Shown here: positions 53,801 through 61,727 of the stretch, in pieces | Layout of the letters: every line of letters starts with the position of its first letter | Position numbering within the stretch: the first letter of the stretch is position 1 | Source: an uncultured Collinsella sp. | Lineage (GTDB): Bacteria > Actinomycetota > Coriobacteriia > Coriobacteriales > Coriobacteriaceae | Direction of reading: 5' to 3' | Length of the DNA stretch: 64,000 nucleotides | NCBI GenBank assembly: GCA_900759335.1 | Contig: CAAEUX010000099.1 | Span: forward strand, 1 to 64,000 | Translations under genes and position numbers: made by a program | The notes under the pieces: generated by a model | Database searches by the model: none | What the model saw: only the letters and a program-made list of their open reading frames with translations | Told to the model about the DNA's origin: nothing

Positions 53801-54660
53801 TACTTGAGCACCCAATTATCGAAAGATAGACCATAGCTTGAATACTTGTCGCACAGGTCCTTGACCGTGCCGTCCTCATAGAGTGCCTTGAGCGACTCGG
53901 TCACGGCGTCGGCCGACTTGGTGTCGCCCTTCTTAAAGCCGACGGCGTAGTGCTCGCTGGACAGCGGCTCATCAAGCTGCGTATAAGCATCGGGCTTGGC
54001 GGCAAGCTGATACTGGGCAATCGAAAGGTCGCAAGCCACGGCATCGACCGCGCCGCTCTCGAGCTGCATAAACGCCGTGTTGTACTCACCGATGGTGTCG
54101 AGCGTGGCAAACGTCGCCGCCAGATCCTTCTGGTCACCCTCAAGCACATCCTGCGCAGCGGAATCGGTCTGGGTAATCACGGTCTTGCCGGCAAGATCGT
54201 CCCAGCTCTTGATGCCTGCATCCTTCTTTACCACCAGCACCTGCTCGTTGAGCATGTACGGCTCGGAGAACGTGTAGTCGTCCTCGCGGCCCTCCATGGT
54301 AAAGCCGTTCCAGATGCAGTTGATGGCGCCCGAATTGAGCAGCGTGTCCTTGGCATCCCAATCGATGGCCTCGTAATCGACATCCCAGCCCTGCTTATCG
54401 GCAACAGCCTTGGCAAGGTCAAGGTCAAAGCCCGTGTACTCGCCATCGTCGCCCACAAAGCCGTACGGAGGATAGGACTTATCAAAGCCCACCACGAGCT
54501 TCTTGGACTCCGCAGCGCCCTTCACATCCTTGGCTGCAGCAGAACCGGCAGCGGAACCCTTACCGGCACCACCACCGCAGCCTACCAGGCCAAGACCTAG
54601 AACCGTAGCGAGCGAACCGACTAGACCAACAAACTGACGACGAGACATATCGGTATTCAT
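53800..54660 (-). CDS. Amino-acid ABC transporter, substrate-binding lipoprotein
   Basis: 286 residues. The N-terminus has SRRQFVGLVG, a twin-arginine-like motif, followed by the lipobox LVGC, so it is probably a Tat-exported lipoprotein; the mature part begins CGGGAGKGSAAG. The domain is SBP_bac_3 (GFDKSYPPYGFVGDDGEYTG, FDLDLAKAVADK, ending DKYSSYGLSFDNW). Ligand unknown; cystine or another polar amino acid are usual. AAGGGGG lies 6 bp before the ATG at 54660. First gene of the operon. Confidence 0.93.
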   Translation of the reverse strand: MNTDMSRRQFVGLVGSLATVLGLGLVGCGGGAGKGSAAGSAAAKDVKGAAESKKLVVGFDKSYPPYGFVGDDGEYTGFDLDLAKAVADKQGWDVDYEAIDWDAKDTLLNSGAINCIWNGFTMEGREDDYTFSEPYMLNEQVLVVKKDAGIKSWDDLAGKTVITQTDSAAQDVLEGDQKDLAATFATLDTIGEYNTAFMQLESGAVDAVACDLSIAQYQLAAKPDAYTQLDEPLSSEHYAVGFKKGDTKSADAVTESLKALYEDGTVKDLCDKYSSYGLSFDNWVLK

Positions 54661-54680
54661 GGTATTCCCCCTTGGTGGCA

Positions 54681-54696
54681 CTTTAGTTAAGTAAAG
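54681..54696. promoter_or_regulatory. Near-palindrome CTTTAGTTAAGTAAAG before the amino-acid importer
   Basis: Located 21 bp upstream of the binding-protein start codon and downstream of a TATGAT that could be its -10, a position suited to a repressor. It matches the site upstream of ilvE at 14 of 16 positions. Confidence 0.5.
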
Positions 54697-54752
54697 TGAG
54701 TCGTGTAACGTTCAGAATCATACACTTTAGCGTGATAGAGCACAAGGCGAGT

Positions 54753-54891
54753 TTGCCCGCCGCGTGAGGGGTGTGGGGGTTAAGTTTCCTGCTCTACAGT
54801 CCTGCTCACGACGGAGGCCACATTAAGTGGCCTCCTGTTCGTGCGGAACTCGCGATAAACTTAACCCCCACACCCCTCACGCGGCGGGCAA
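54753..54891 (-). repeat. Structured palindromic element, copy 2, with perfect 35-bp arms
   Basis: Arms 54753-54787 (TTGCCCGCCGCGTGAGGGG, then TGTGGGGGTTAAGTTT) and 54857-54891 are perfectly complementary over 35 bp. The 69-nt centre (54788-54856), read on the minus strand, matches the centre of the element at 438-568 at 63 of 69 positions, including ATCGCGAGTTCCGCACG and GCAGGACTGTAGAGCAGG. The inner hairpin differs by a G-C pair where copy 1 has A-T. It fills most of the gap between the amino-acid importer and the methyltransferase gene. No coding frame. Confidence 0.9.
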
Positions 54892-54998
54892 CCGTCGTTG
54901 GGCTTATCACTGACACGAATAAACCGCTTGTATATCGTCTGCTGGCTTGGCACGGTACAATACTTGCAGCTTTAATTCATGAATAAGTGGAGTTATTG

Positions 54999-56447
54999 AT
55001 GGCAGAATCTCGTGCGGAGCGTAGGGCTCGTCGTGCTTTGGTGGAGGCGGTTGAGGGGTCGAAGGAGGAGAAATCTTCTACGAAATCCAAGTCTTCTAAA
55101 GCTGCAAAAAGCAAATCGACCAAGAGCAGGGCTAAGACCAAGCGTTCTGACTCTCGTCGAGGCGGAGACAAAGCGTCTCAGACTCGCTCCAAGCGTCCGC
55201 ATAAAGATCCGGTTTCGCCTGCGCGTAAGGCTGTGGATCCCAAGTCTCCCTGTTCCATCATGAGAGCTTGTGGCGGATGCACGGCGCTCAATCGTCCTTA
55301 TAAAAAGCAGTTGGCAGCTAAGCAGGCTGCTATGGAGGAGCTTTTTGCTTCGCTTTGTGAGCGTGAGGGCATTGCTGTAGATCCTATTCGTGGCATGGGT
55401 GTCACCCTGGGCGACCCGGGCAAATATCCTGCGCCGCGCGGTTTTCGCCATAAGGCCGCCACTCCCTTTGCTCCCGGTAAGGAGGGCGCTGTCCGTTGCG
55501 GTTTCTTTGAGCGCGGCACGCACAAGATCGTTGCCGTACCCGAATGCCCCGTCGAGGCACCGGGCGCCCGTCAGATTCTCAACGGCATCGCACGCGAAGC
55601 TGAGCGGCTGCATATTCCCGCCTTTAATGAGGACAAGCATCTTGGTTTGCTTCGCTATGCCGTCGTCCGCTGCGGTTGGCGTACCGACCAGGTCATGGTC
55701 ACGCTCGTGACCGCTCAGCGCGACTTGCCGCATGCGCAGGAGTTCTTTGAGGCTGTCGCCGCACTCGATCCGCGCATCGTCACCGTCGCCCAAAACATCA
55801 ACGGACGCCCCGGCAACGCCATCCTCGGCGAGGAAACCCGCATTGTATATGGCGCCGAGTGCATGCGCGACCAGCTGCTCGGCTGCGAGTTCGATATCTC
55901 CCCCACCGCATTCTACCAGACCAACCCGCAGCAGACCGAGCTGCTCTATCAGCTCGCGATTGACGGCATGGACCTGCAGCAGGGCGACGTACTCATGGAT
56001 GCCTATTGCGGTAGTGGAACTATCGGCCTGTGCGCAGCCAAAGCCGCCCAGGACAAGGGCGTCGGTATTATGCTGCTTGGCGTGGAGCGCAACCACGCCG
56101 GCATTGCCGACGCACGTCGTAATGCCGAGCTCAACGGCCTCACCCGCAGCGCCTGGTTTATGGCCGACGATGCCACCGACTACATCCTAGATGCCGCCGA
56201 CAACAACGAGCGGGTCGATGTCCTTTCCATCGATCCGCCGCGCGCCGGCTCTACCCCCGAGTTCCTCGAAGCTGCCTGCGCGCTTAAGCCGCGCCGCATC
56301 ACCTATATCAGCTGCAACCCCGTGACTCAAGAGCGCGACCTGCATCAGCTCCTCGACGAAGGCTATCGCCTGCTCAAGATCACGCCCGTCGACATGTTCC
56401 CTCACACCGACCACACCGAAACCGTAGCGGTCCTCGAACGCCGCTAA
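54999..56447 (+). CDS. 23S rRNA (uracil-C5)-methyltransferase, RlmD/TrmA family
   Basis: 482 residues. An N-terminal extension of about 85 residues is rich in Lys, Ser and Arg with no fold expected. Then the iron-sulfur cysteines appear in the family pattern C-x5-CGGC (SPCSIMRACGGC), with the fourth in VPECPVE. The SAM site is DAYCGSGTIGL, and the catalytic cysteine and base lie in SCNPVTQERDL. Relatives methylate U1939 or U747 of 23S rRNA or U54 of tRNA; the exact site is unclear. The first 150 codons use many T-ending codons, unlike the C-ending codons of the rest. Confidence 0.9.
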   Translation: MAESRAERRARRALVEAVEGSKEEKSSTKSKSSKAAKSKSTKSRAKTKRSDSRRGGDKASQTRSKRPHKDPVSPARKAVDPKSPCSIMRACGGCTALNRPYKKQLAAKQAAMEELFASLCEREGIAVDPIRGMGVTLGDPGKYPAPRGFRHKAATPFAPGKEGAVRCGFFERGTHKIVAVPECPVEAPGARQILNGIAREAERLHIPAFNEDKHLGLLRYAVVRCGWRTDQVMVTLVTAQRDLPHAQEFFEAVAALDPRIVTVAQNINGRPGNAILGEETRIVYGAECMRDQLLGCEFDISPTAFYQTNPQQTELLYQLAIDGMDLQQGDVLMDAYCGSGTIGLCAAKAAQDKGVGIMLLGVERNHAGIADARRNAELNGLTRSAWFMADDATDYILDAADNNERVDVLSIDPPRAGSTPEFLEAACALKPRRITYISCNPVTQERDLHQLLDEGYRLLKITPVDMFPHTDHTETVAVLERR

Positions 56448-56475
56448 CCAACCTCAGTAGATTTTTGGGACAAGA

Positions 56476-56505
56476 AAGGGGGCGACCCGCCTGGGCCGCC
56501 CCCTT
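56476..56505. terminator. Convergent terminator after the methyltransferase gene
   Basis: AAGGGGGCG pairs with CGCCCCCTT around ACCCGCCTGGGC, in the gap between two convergent genes. Confidence 0.7.
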
Positions 56506-56525
56506 CGCTTGGTTTATAAACTCCG

Positions 56526-57347
56526 CTACATCCCATTGCGCAGATCGCACACGCCGGCTGCCGCCATCTCGCGCAGCAGCGTCTCGCGGTCGCGCGTCAC
56601 GATCAAATCCAGCGGGAAGTGAATCTCGTCGAGCATCTTACGCGCGTGATCGAGCTTGCCAATGGCCATGCCAATGTGGGCATCGGTCGACACGCCAATG
56701 CCCACGCCCAGCTCGGCGCAGCGCTCGGCAATCTTGCGGCATACGGCCCAATGCTCAGTGTCGACACCGTGTTCAAGACTATGGTTGTTGATCTCGATAA
56801 TCTTGTGCTTGGCCTTAGCTGCCAACAGCACCTCGTCGATATCGAACGGCACACCCGAACGCCCCGTGTGACCCAGCATGAACACCTTGGGGTGCTCCAG
56901 GGCATTGATATACATCTCGGTCGTCTGGGCCAGCGTCGCGCCCTCAGCAATCTGCGGATTATGCACGCTTGCAACCAAATAATCCAAATTACGCGTAACC
57001 AAATCGAACAGCGAATGCTGACGGCTGTACGAATCGCCGGCAATATCGAGCGTGACAGGAGTGTCCTCGCCAAACAGGCTTCCGTCCAGCGAAACGATAT
57101 CGGCCTCGGCACCACGCAGCACCAGCACGCCGCTCCAAATGCGCGGCCAGATATCCTGGTTGATAAAGAACTGGTAACTGCGCAGGTCATTGGGGCAAGC
57201 CGTAACCATAGAGCTCAAATGGTCGGCAGATCCGAGCACCTGCAGGCCACGCTCTGCCGCCCAGTACACATTCTCCTCAATGGTCGAATATGCATGCGCA
57301 GAGAACATCGTATGGGTATGAATGTCACAAGAAAGCAGGTAGGGCAT
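56526..57347 (-). CDS. PHP-domain phosphatase/phosphoesterase, YcdX-like
   Basis: 273 residues. Metal-binding motifs of the PHP fold appear in order: DIHTHTMFS (near 8), SADHLS, EADIVS, SVHNP, GHTGRSG and STDAHIG. The YcdX-type group hydrolyses phosphoesters using three metal ions, substrate uncertain. AAGGAG lies 6 bp before the ATG at 57347. It follows the aminotransferase gene on the same strand, separated by a hairpin. Confidence 0.88.
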   Translation of the reverse strand: MPYLLSCDIHTHTMFSAHAYSTIEENVYWAAERGLQVLGSADHLSSMVTACPNDLRSYQFFINQDIWPRIWSGVLVLRGAEADIVSLDGSLFGEDTPVTLDIAGDSYSRQHSLFDLVTRNLDYLVASVHNPQIAEGATLAQTTEMYINALEHPKVFMLGHTGRSGVPFDIDEVLLAAKAKHKIIEINNHSLEHGVDTEHWAVCRKIAERCAELGVGIGVSTDAHIGMAIGKLDHARKMLDEIHFPLDLIVTRDRETLLREMAAAGVCDLRNGM

Positions 57348-57451
57348 CAGGTCTCCTTATCTGGCACGGCCGTCGCTTATATTCATTGTACGCATAGCCT
57401 TCGATAGTCGTAAAACCACTCCATCCCAAAGACACAACGTCCATGACAACG

Positions 57452-57489
57452 GGGTCCGGCTTAACACCAAACCCCGTTTTACGTAAAAC
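57452..57489 (-). terminator. Hairpin between the aminotransferase and PHP genes
   Basis: ACGGGGT pairs with ACCCCGT around a 15-nt loop, overlapping the perfect 14-bp palindrome GTTTTACGTAAAAC at 57476-57489. It follows the aminotransferase stop by 24 bp and may terminate or regulate. Confidence 0.45.
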
Positions 57490-57512
57490 ATTGTAGGCAG
57501 AGCGCTTTACTT

Positions 57513-58697
57513 TTAACGATACTCGTCCGCCAACTGTTTCCAAGCGGGTAGCGAATTGATAATCGTTTCGTAACTCACGCAATAGCCCAGGCGGAACCAA
57601 CCAGGCATACCAAAACTGTCCGAGGGAACCGCAAGCAACTCATACTTCTTTGCACGCTCGCAAAACGCATTCGCATCGGGTTCCAGCGCCTTCACCCACA
57701 GGTAGAACGCGCCATCCGGCTCAACATAGGTGTAGCCGTACTCCGCTAGTGCGTCGGTAAGCGCGGTGCGGTTGCGCGCATAGGCCTCGACATCGCTCGG
57801 CTCATCGATGCAATCGATGATCACGCGCTGGAAGAGTGCCGGTGCGCATACAAAACCTAGCGTACGGGCAGCACCCGCAACAGCCGGCATCAGACGGGCA
57901 GTCTGCGGATTGGTGTTGGGAACCAAGATCCACCCCACGCGCTCGCCCGGCAGCGACAGCGACTTGGAATACGAGTAGCACACGATGGTGTGCTCGTAGA
58001 TCGAGGGTACCCAAGGCACCTCGGCACCGTACACAATCTCGCGGTACGGCTCATCCGAGATGAGCATAATCGGATTCTCGGGATCGCGCTGAGCGTTGGC
58101 CTCGCGCAGAACATTGGCCAGTCGCGTCAGCGTGTCGCATGTATATACGGCACCGGTCGGATTGTTGGGAGAGTCGATGATGACGGCCGCCGTCTTATCG
58201 CTGATCGCCTTGAGCACGTTGTCCACGCTCAACTGGAACGTATCTTCATCGGCGAGCGCCTCAACACACGTACAGCCGGCCTTCTCAATCCAAACGCGAT
58301 ACTCCGGAAAGTACGGGGCGATAACAATAACCTCGTCGACCGGGTTCGTAACGGCGTTGAGCGTGCAGGTGAGCGAAGCCGCGGCACCCACCGTCATAAA
58401 TACGTCTTTGCCCTCATAGCTCGTGCCAAAGCGGCGGTTGAGCGATTCGGCCACAGCGGCACGACATTGCGGCAGGCCCGGTGCGGGCGTGTAGCCGTGC
58501 AGCTGGTCGCTCGGCAGCTCCAGGGCCTTCTTAATCGACTCAGCCACAGCAGCGGGCGCCGGAACGCTCGGATTGCCCAGCGAAAAATCGAATACGTTTT
58601 CCGCACCGATCTGCGCCTTGCGCTCAAGGCCATAGCTAAAAATCTCACGGATGATGGAGCTTTCCGCGCCGCGAGCATACATAGTTTCGTTGATCAT
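57513..58697 (-). CDS. Class I/II PLP-dependent aminotransferase
   Basis: 394 residues of fold type I. SPNNPTGAVY and the PLP lysine in CYSYSKSLSLPGERVGW are diagnostic, with DFSLGNPSVPAP near the start and FRLGYCVSYE near the end. The nearest groups are aspartate/aromatic aminotransferases; substrate not assignable. GGGGA lies 5 bp before the ATG at 58697; the open frame extends 33 codons upstream into a palindrome and is not used. Confidence 0.92.
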   Translation of the reverse strand: MINETMYARGAESSIIREIFSYGLERKAQIGAENVFDFSLGNPSVPAPAAVAESIKKALELPSDQLHGYTPAPGLPQCRAAVAESLNRRFGTSYEGKDVFMTVGAAASLTCTLNAVTNPVDEVIVIAPYFPEYRVWIEKAGCTCVEALADEDTFQLSVDNVLKAISDKTAAVIIDSPNNPTGAVYTCDTLTRLANVLREANAQRDPENPIMLISDEPYREIVYGAEVPWVPSIYEHTIVCYSYSKSLSLPGERVGWILVPNTNPQTARLMPAVAGAARTLGFVCAPALFQRVIIDCIDEPSDVEAYARNRTALTDALAEYGYTYVEPDGAFYLWVKALEPDANAFCERAKKYELLAVPSDSFGMPGWFRLGYCVSYETIINSLPAWKQLADEYR

Positions 58698-58761
58698 CTG
58701 TTCCCCTTTCGCATAGGCGCTATTGTACGCTTTAGCCGAGCAAAGTGCCGCAGCAATGTTA

Positions 58762-58813
58762 ATTGGGGACAGACTTAAATGCGTGAAAACGCTCATTTAA
58801 GTCTGTCCCCAAT
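58762..58813. repeat. Palindrome of the GGGACAG group with long arms
   Basis: ATTGGGGACAGACTTAAATG pairs with 58794-58813 (perfect outer 20 bp), with a short centre containing GCGTGAAAACGC. Unlike the others, GGGGACAG lies within the arms rather than in the loop. Confidence 0.8.
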
Positions 58814-58836
58814 CAACAGACGGCCCCATATCGCTC

Positions 58837-58871
58837 AAAAAAGCCTCCGCAGGTTTCCCCGCGGAGGCTTT
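58837..58871 (-). terminator. Terminator of ftsH
   Basis: GCCTCCGC pairs with GCGGAGGC around AGGTTTCCCC, with A6 on the left (T6 on the ftsH strand). Confidence 0.85.
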
Positions 58872-58882
58872 CGCCACAAAGA

Positions 58883-61030
58883 CTATTTGTCGGCGTCGGC
58901 GTCGGTGTCGACATCGGCACCGACGACGGCATGGTCATCGTCAGCATCATCGGATGCGGCTTCGGCATCCTCCTGCATGGCCGCCTGCGCAAAGGCCGCG
59001 GCATCAGCCGCCAGCTCCTCCTCGCTCATGCGAGGCGCGCGCTTCTTGGTCGGCATGCCGGCCGCCTTGGCATTGCGCTCCTCCTTGGCCGCCAGGATAT
59101 CGCCCTCGCGCTCAAGGTAGGCATTCCACTCGTTGTCGAGCAGGGCATTCACGGCATCGCCCTCGACGGTCTCGCGCTCGAGCAGCACCTTCGCCATCAG
59201 ATCGAGCTGATCGCGACGGGCATCCAAAATCTCGACCGCACGACGATGGGCTTCGCGCATGATGCGCTGAACCTCGATATCGATGCGGCGTGCCGTCTCC
59301 TCGGAGTAATCCTGGTGATCGGCGTAATCGCGACCAAGGAACACCTGATGCTGCGCCTCGCCAAACACTTGCGTGCCCAGCTCCTCGCTCATGCCCAGAC
59401 GCGTAACCATCTCGCGCGCCATCTTGGTTGCGCGCTCCAGATCGTTGCTCGCGCCCGACGTGATGTCATCGCACATGAGCTCTTCGGCAACGCGACCGCC
59501 CAAGAACACGGCGAGCTCGTCGAGCATCTCGTTCTTGGTCTTGAGGAAGTGGTCCTCCTGCGGAAGCTGCAGCGTGTAGCCCAGAGCCTGACCGCGGTTG
59601 ACAATCGAGATCTTGTGGACCGGATCGGAGTGCTCCAGGATGTGGCCCACCAGGGCGTGACCGCTCTCGTGGTAGGCAATCGTGGTGCGCTCGGCCTCGG
59701 TCATCACGCGACCCTTGCGCTGCGGTCCGGCAATCACACGCTCCATCGATTCCTCGACCTCGTCCATCGAGATCACGGAACGATGGCGGCGGGCAGCCAG
59801 CAGCGCAGACTCGTTGAGCAGGTTCGCCAAATCGGCGCCAGTAAAGCCAACGGTCATCTGGGCGAGTTTCTCAAACTTAACGTCCTCGTCCATCGGCTTG
59901 TTCTCGGCATGCACGCGCAAGATCTGCTCGCGGCCCTTCACATCCGGACGGTCGACCGTAACCTGACGGTCAAAACGGCCGGGACGCAGCAATGCCGGAT
60001 CCAGGATGTCAGGACGGTTGGTCGCAGCGATCAGGATGACCGACTCGCTTTCCTCAAAGCCGTCCATCTCGACCAGCAGCTGGTTGAGCGTCTGCTCGCG
60101 CTCGTCGTGACCGCCGCCCAAGCCAGCTCCGCGCTGACGTCCCACGGCATCGATCTCATCGATGAAGATGATCGACGGGGCCTGGGACTTGGCCTCCTTA
60201 AAGAGGTCACGCACACGGCTGGCGCCGACACCTACGAACATCTCGACAAAGTCGGAACCCGAGATGCTAAAGAACGGCACGCCCGCCTCGCCGGCAACGG
60301 CCTTGGCCAGCAGCGTTTTACCGGTGCCCGGAGGGCCAACCAGCAACACGCCACGCGGGATCTTGGCGCCCAGCTTGCGATAGCGATCCGGATCGCTCAA
60401 AAAGTCACGGATCTCCTCGAGCTCCTCGACTGCCTCGTCCACTCCGGCAACGTCTTCAAACTTGACCTTGGGGCGTGTGGCCTCGTTGGTCTTGGCGTTG
60501 GTCTTGCCAAACTGCATGTTCCTGTTGTTGGCGCCCATCATCTGGCGCATAAAGTAGAACATGATGGCGATAAGGGCGATCGTCGGAAGCACACTCATCG
60601 CCAAGTCGCCCCAAAAATCGGGATCGTTGGTGTTGACGATGTACTTGGTATCGGGGTGCTCCGCCATGAGCTCGGCAAGCGAATCGGAGCCGACATAGGT
60701 CGAGGAGAAGCTCTTGAGCTCGCTCGTATCGCCCTTGTCCTTCTTCGTCTTCCAGTAATGACCCGTCACGCTTCCGTCTTGAACCGTATAGGTCAGATCT
60801 TCGACGCGATCCTGCTTGATGGCGCTGACCATCTCGCTCGTCGCGAGCTTAACGGTATTGCTGGAATTGGCAAAGCCGGAGCCCATGTTAAAGAAGGCGT
60901 AGCCCAGAAGCGCGCAAGCCAAAATAAAATACAGCCAGCCCGTACGCGTGGGCTTCTTGCCTCCGGGCATCCCCGGGATTTTAGGCTCCCGGGGAGTCTG
61001 GGAATTGTTATCGTTACGGTCGTCGGGCAT
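58883..61030 (-). CDS. ftsH: ATP-dependent zinc metalloprotease FtsH
   Basis: 715 residues. Two membrane helices (about 29-48 and 145-165) flank an extracytoplasmic domain. The AAA+ domain has Walker A GPPGTGKT (near 230), Walker B IIFIDEIDAVGRQRG and the SRH segment ATNRPDILDPALLRPGRFDR. The zinc site is HESGH (near 453). The enzyme degrades misfolded and regulatory membrane proteins. The C-terminal 70 residues are acidic and Ala/Asp-rich, ending in repeated DADAD, beyond the usual domain. It follows hpt by 1 bp, as in many bacteria. Confidence 0.97.
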   Translation of the reverse strand: MPDDRNDNNSQTPREPKIPGMPGGKKPTRTGWLYFILACALLGYAFFNMGSGFANSSNTVKLATSEMVSAIKQDRVEDLTYTVQDGSVTGHYWKTKKDKGDTSELKSFSSTYVGSDSLAELMAEHPDTKYIVNTNDPDFWGDLAMSVLPTIALIAIMFYFMRQMMGANNRNMQFGKTNAKTNEATRPKVKFEDVAGVDEAVEELEEIRDFLSDPDRYRKLGAKIPRGVLLVGPPGTGKTLLAKAVAGEAGVPFFSISGSDFVEMFVGVGASRVRDLFKEAKSQAPSIIFIDEIDAVGRQRGAGLGGGHDEREQTLNQLLVEMDGFEESESVILIAATNRPDILDPALLRPGRFDRQVTVDRPDVKGREQILRVHAENKPMDEDVKFEKLAQMTVGFTGADLANLLNESALLAARRHRSVISMDEVEESMERVIAGPQRKGRVMTEAERTTIAYHESGHALVGHILEHSDPVHKISIVNRGQALGYTLQLPQEDHFLKTKNEMLDELAVFLGGRVAEELMCDDITSGASNDLERATKMAREMVTRLGMSEELGTQVFGEAQHQVFLGRDYADHQDYSEETARRIDIEVQRIMREAHRRAVEILDARRDQLDLMAKVLLERETVEGDAVNALLDNEWNAYLEREGDILAAKEERNAKAAGMPTKKRAPRMSEEELAADAAAFAQAAMQEDAEAASDDADDDHAVVGADVDTDADADK

Positions 61031-61031
61031 C

Positions 61032-61580
61032 TTACGAATAAACCTCCGGTTTCAAAATGCCCAGATACGGAAGGTTGCGATAGCGCTCGGCATAGTCGAG
61101 GCCGTAGCCCACCACAAAGGCATCGGGGCAATGGGTTCCAACATACTTGGGCGTGATGGCCGAGACGCGGTCCTCAACGTCCTTCCACAGGAAGGCGGCG
61201 ACCTCCAGAGAAGCGGGCTTGCGGCTCTCGAGGTTCTTCATCAGATACTTGAGCGTCAGGCCCGAGTCCAGAATGTCCTCGACGATCAGCACGTCGCGAC
61301 CGCGGATGTCGATATCCAGGTCCTTAATGATACGCACGATACCCGAGGACTTCACACCGTCGGCGTAGCTCGAAACAGCCATGAAATCGATGTTGGTCGG
61401 CAGCTCGATCTTACGCATCAGGTCGCCCATAAAGACCACGGCGCCGCGCAGGACCGCAATCAGCACCAGATCCTTACCCGCGTAGTCGCGCGTAATCTCC
61501 TCGCCCAGGCGAGAGACGATACCGTCGATATCCTCCTGCGTGAACAGAACCTTCTCGATATCCGGATGTTGAGAAGCCAT
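61032..61580 (-). CDS. hpt: Hypoxanthine phosphoribosyltransferase
   Basis: 182 residues. The PRPP-binding motif is VLIVEDILDSGLTL (near 105), with AVLRGAVVFMGDL earlier and the aromatic purine pocket VVGYGLDYAERYRNLPY near the end. It salvages hypoxanthine and guanine to IMP and GMP. It sits between tilS and ftsH in the conserved Gram-positive order tilS-hpt-ftsH. The start MASQHPDIEKV gives the usual length. Confidence 0.97.
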   Translation of the reverse strand: MASQHPDIEKVLFTQEDIDGIVSRLGEEITRDYAGKDLVLIAVLRGAVVFMGDLMRKIELPTNIDFMAVSSYADGVKSSGIVRIIKDLDIDIRGRDVLIVEDILDSGLTLKYLMKNLESRKPASLEVAAFLWKDVEDRVSAITPKYVGTHCPDAFVVGYGLDYAERYRNLPYLGILKPEVYS

Positions 61581-61727
61581 GACAACCCTTTCTTGTGCTT
61601 ATCGCCCACACACCGCCGTATGGACGCGAACTACACATTCTAGCAGCGCACGGGGTAAATTTACCAGCCCGTGCGCCATCAGCGCGGGAATACCGTCAAC
61701 GTCGCACAGAATAGCAGGCGTGGGACG

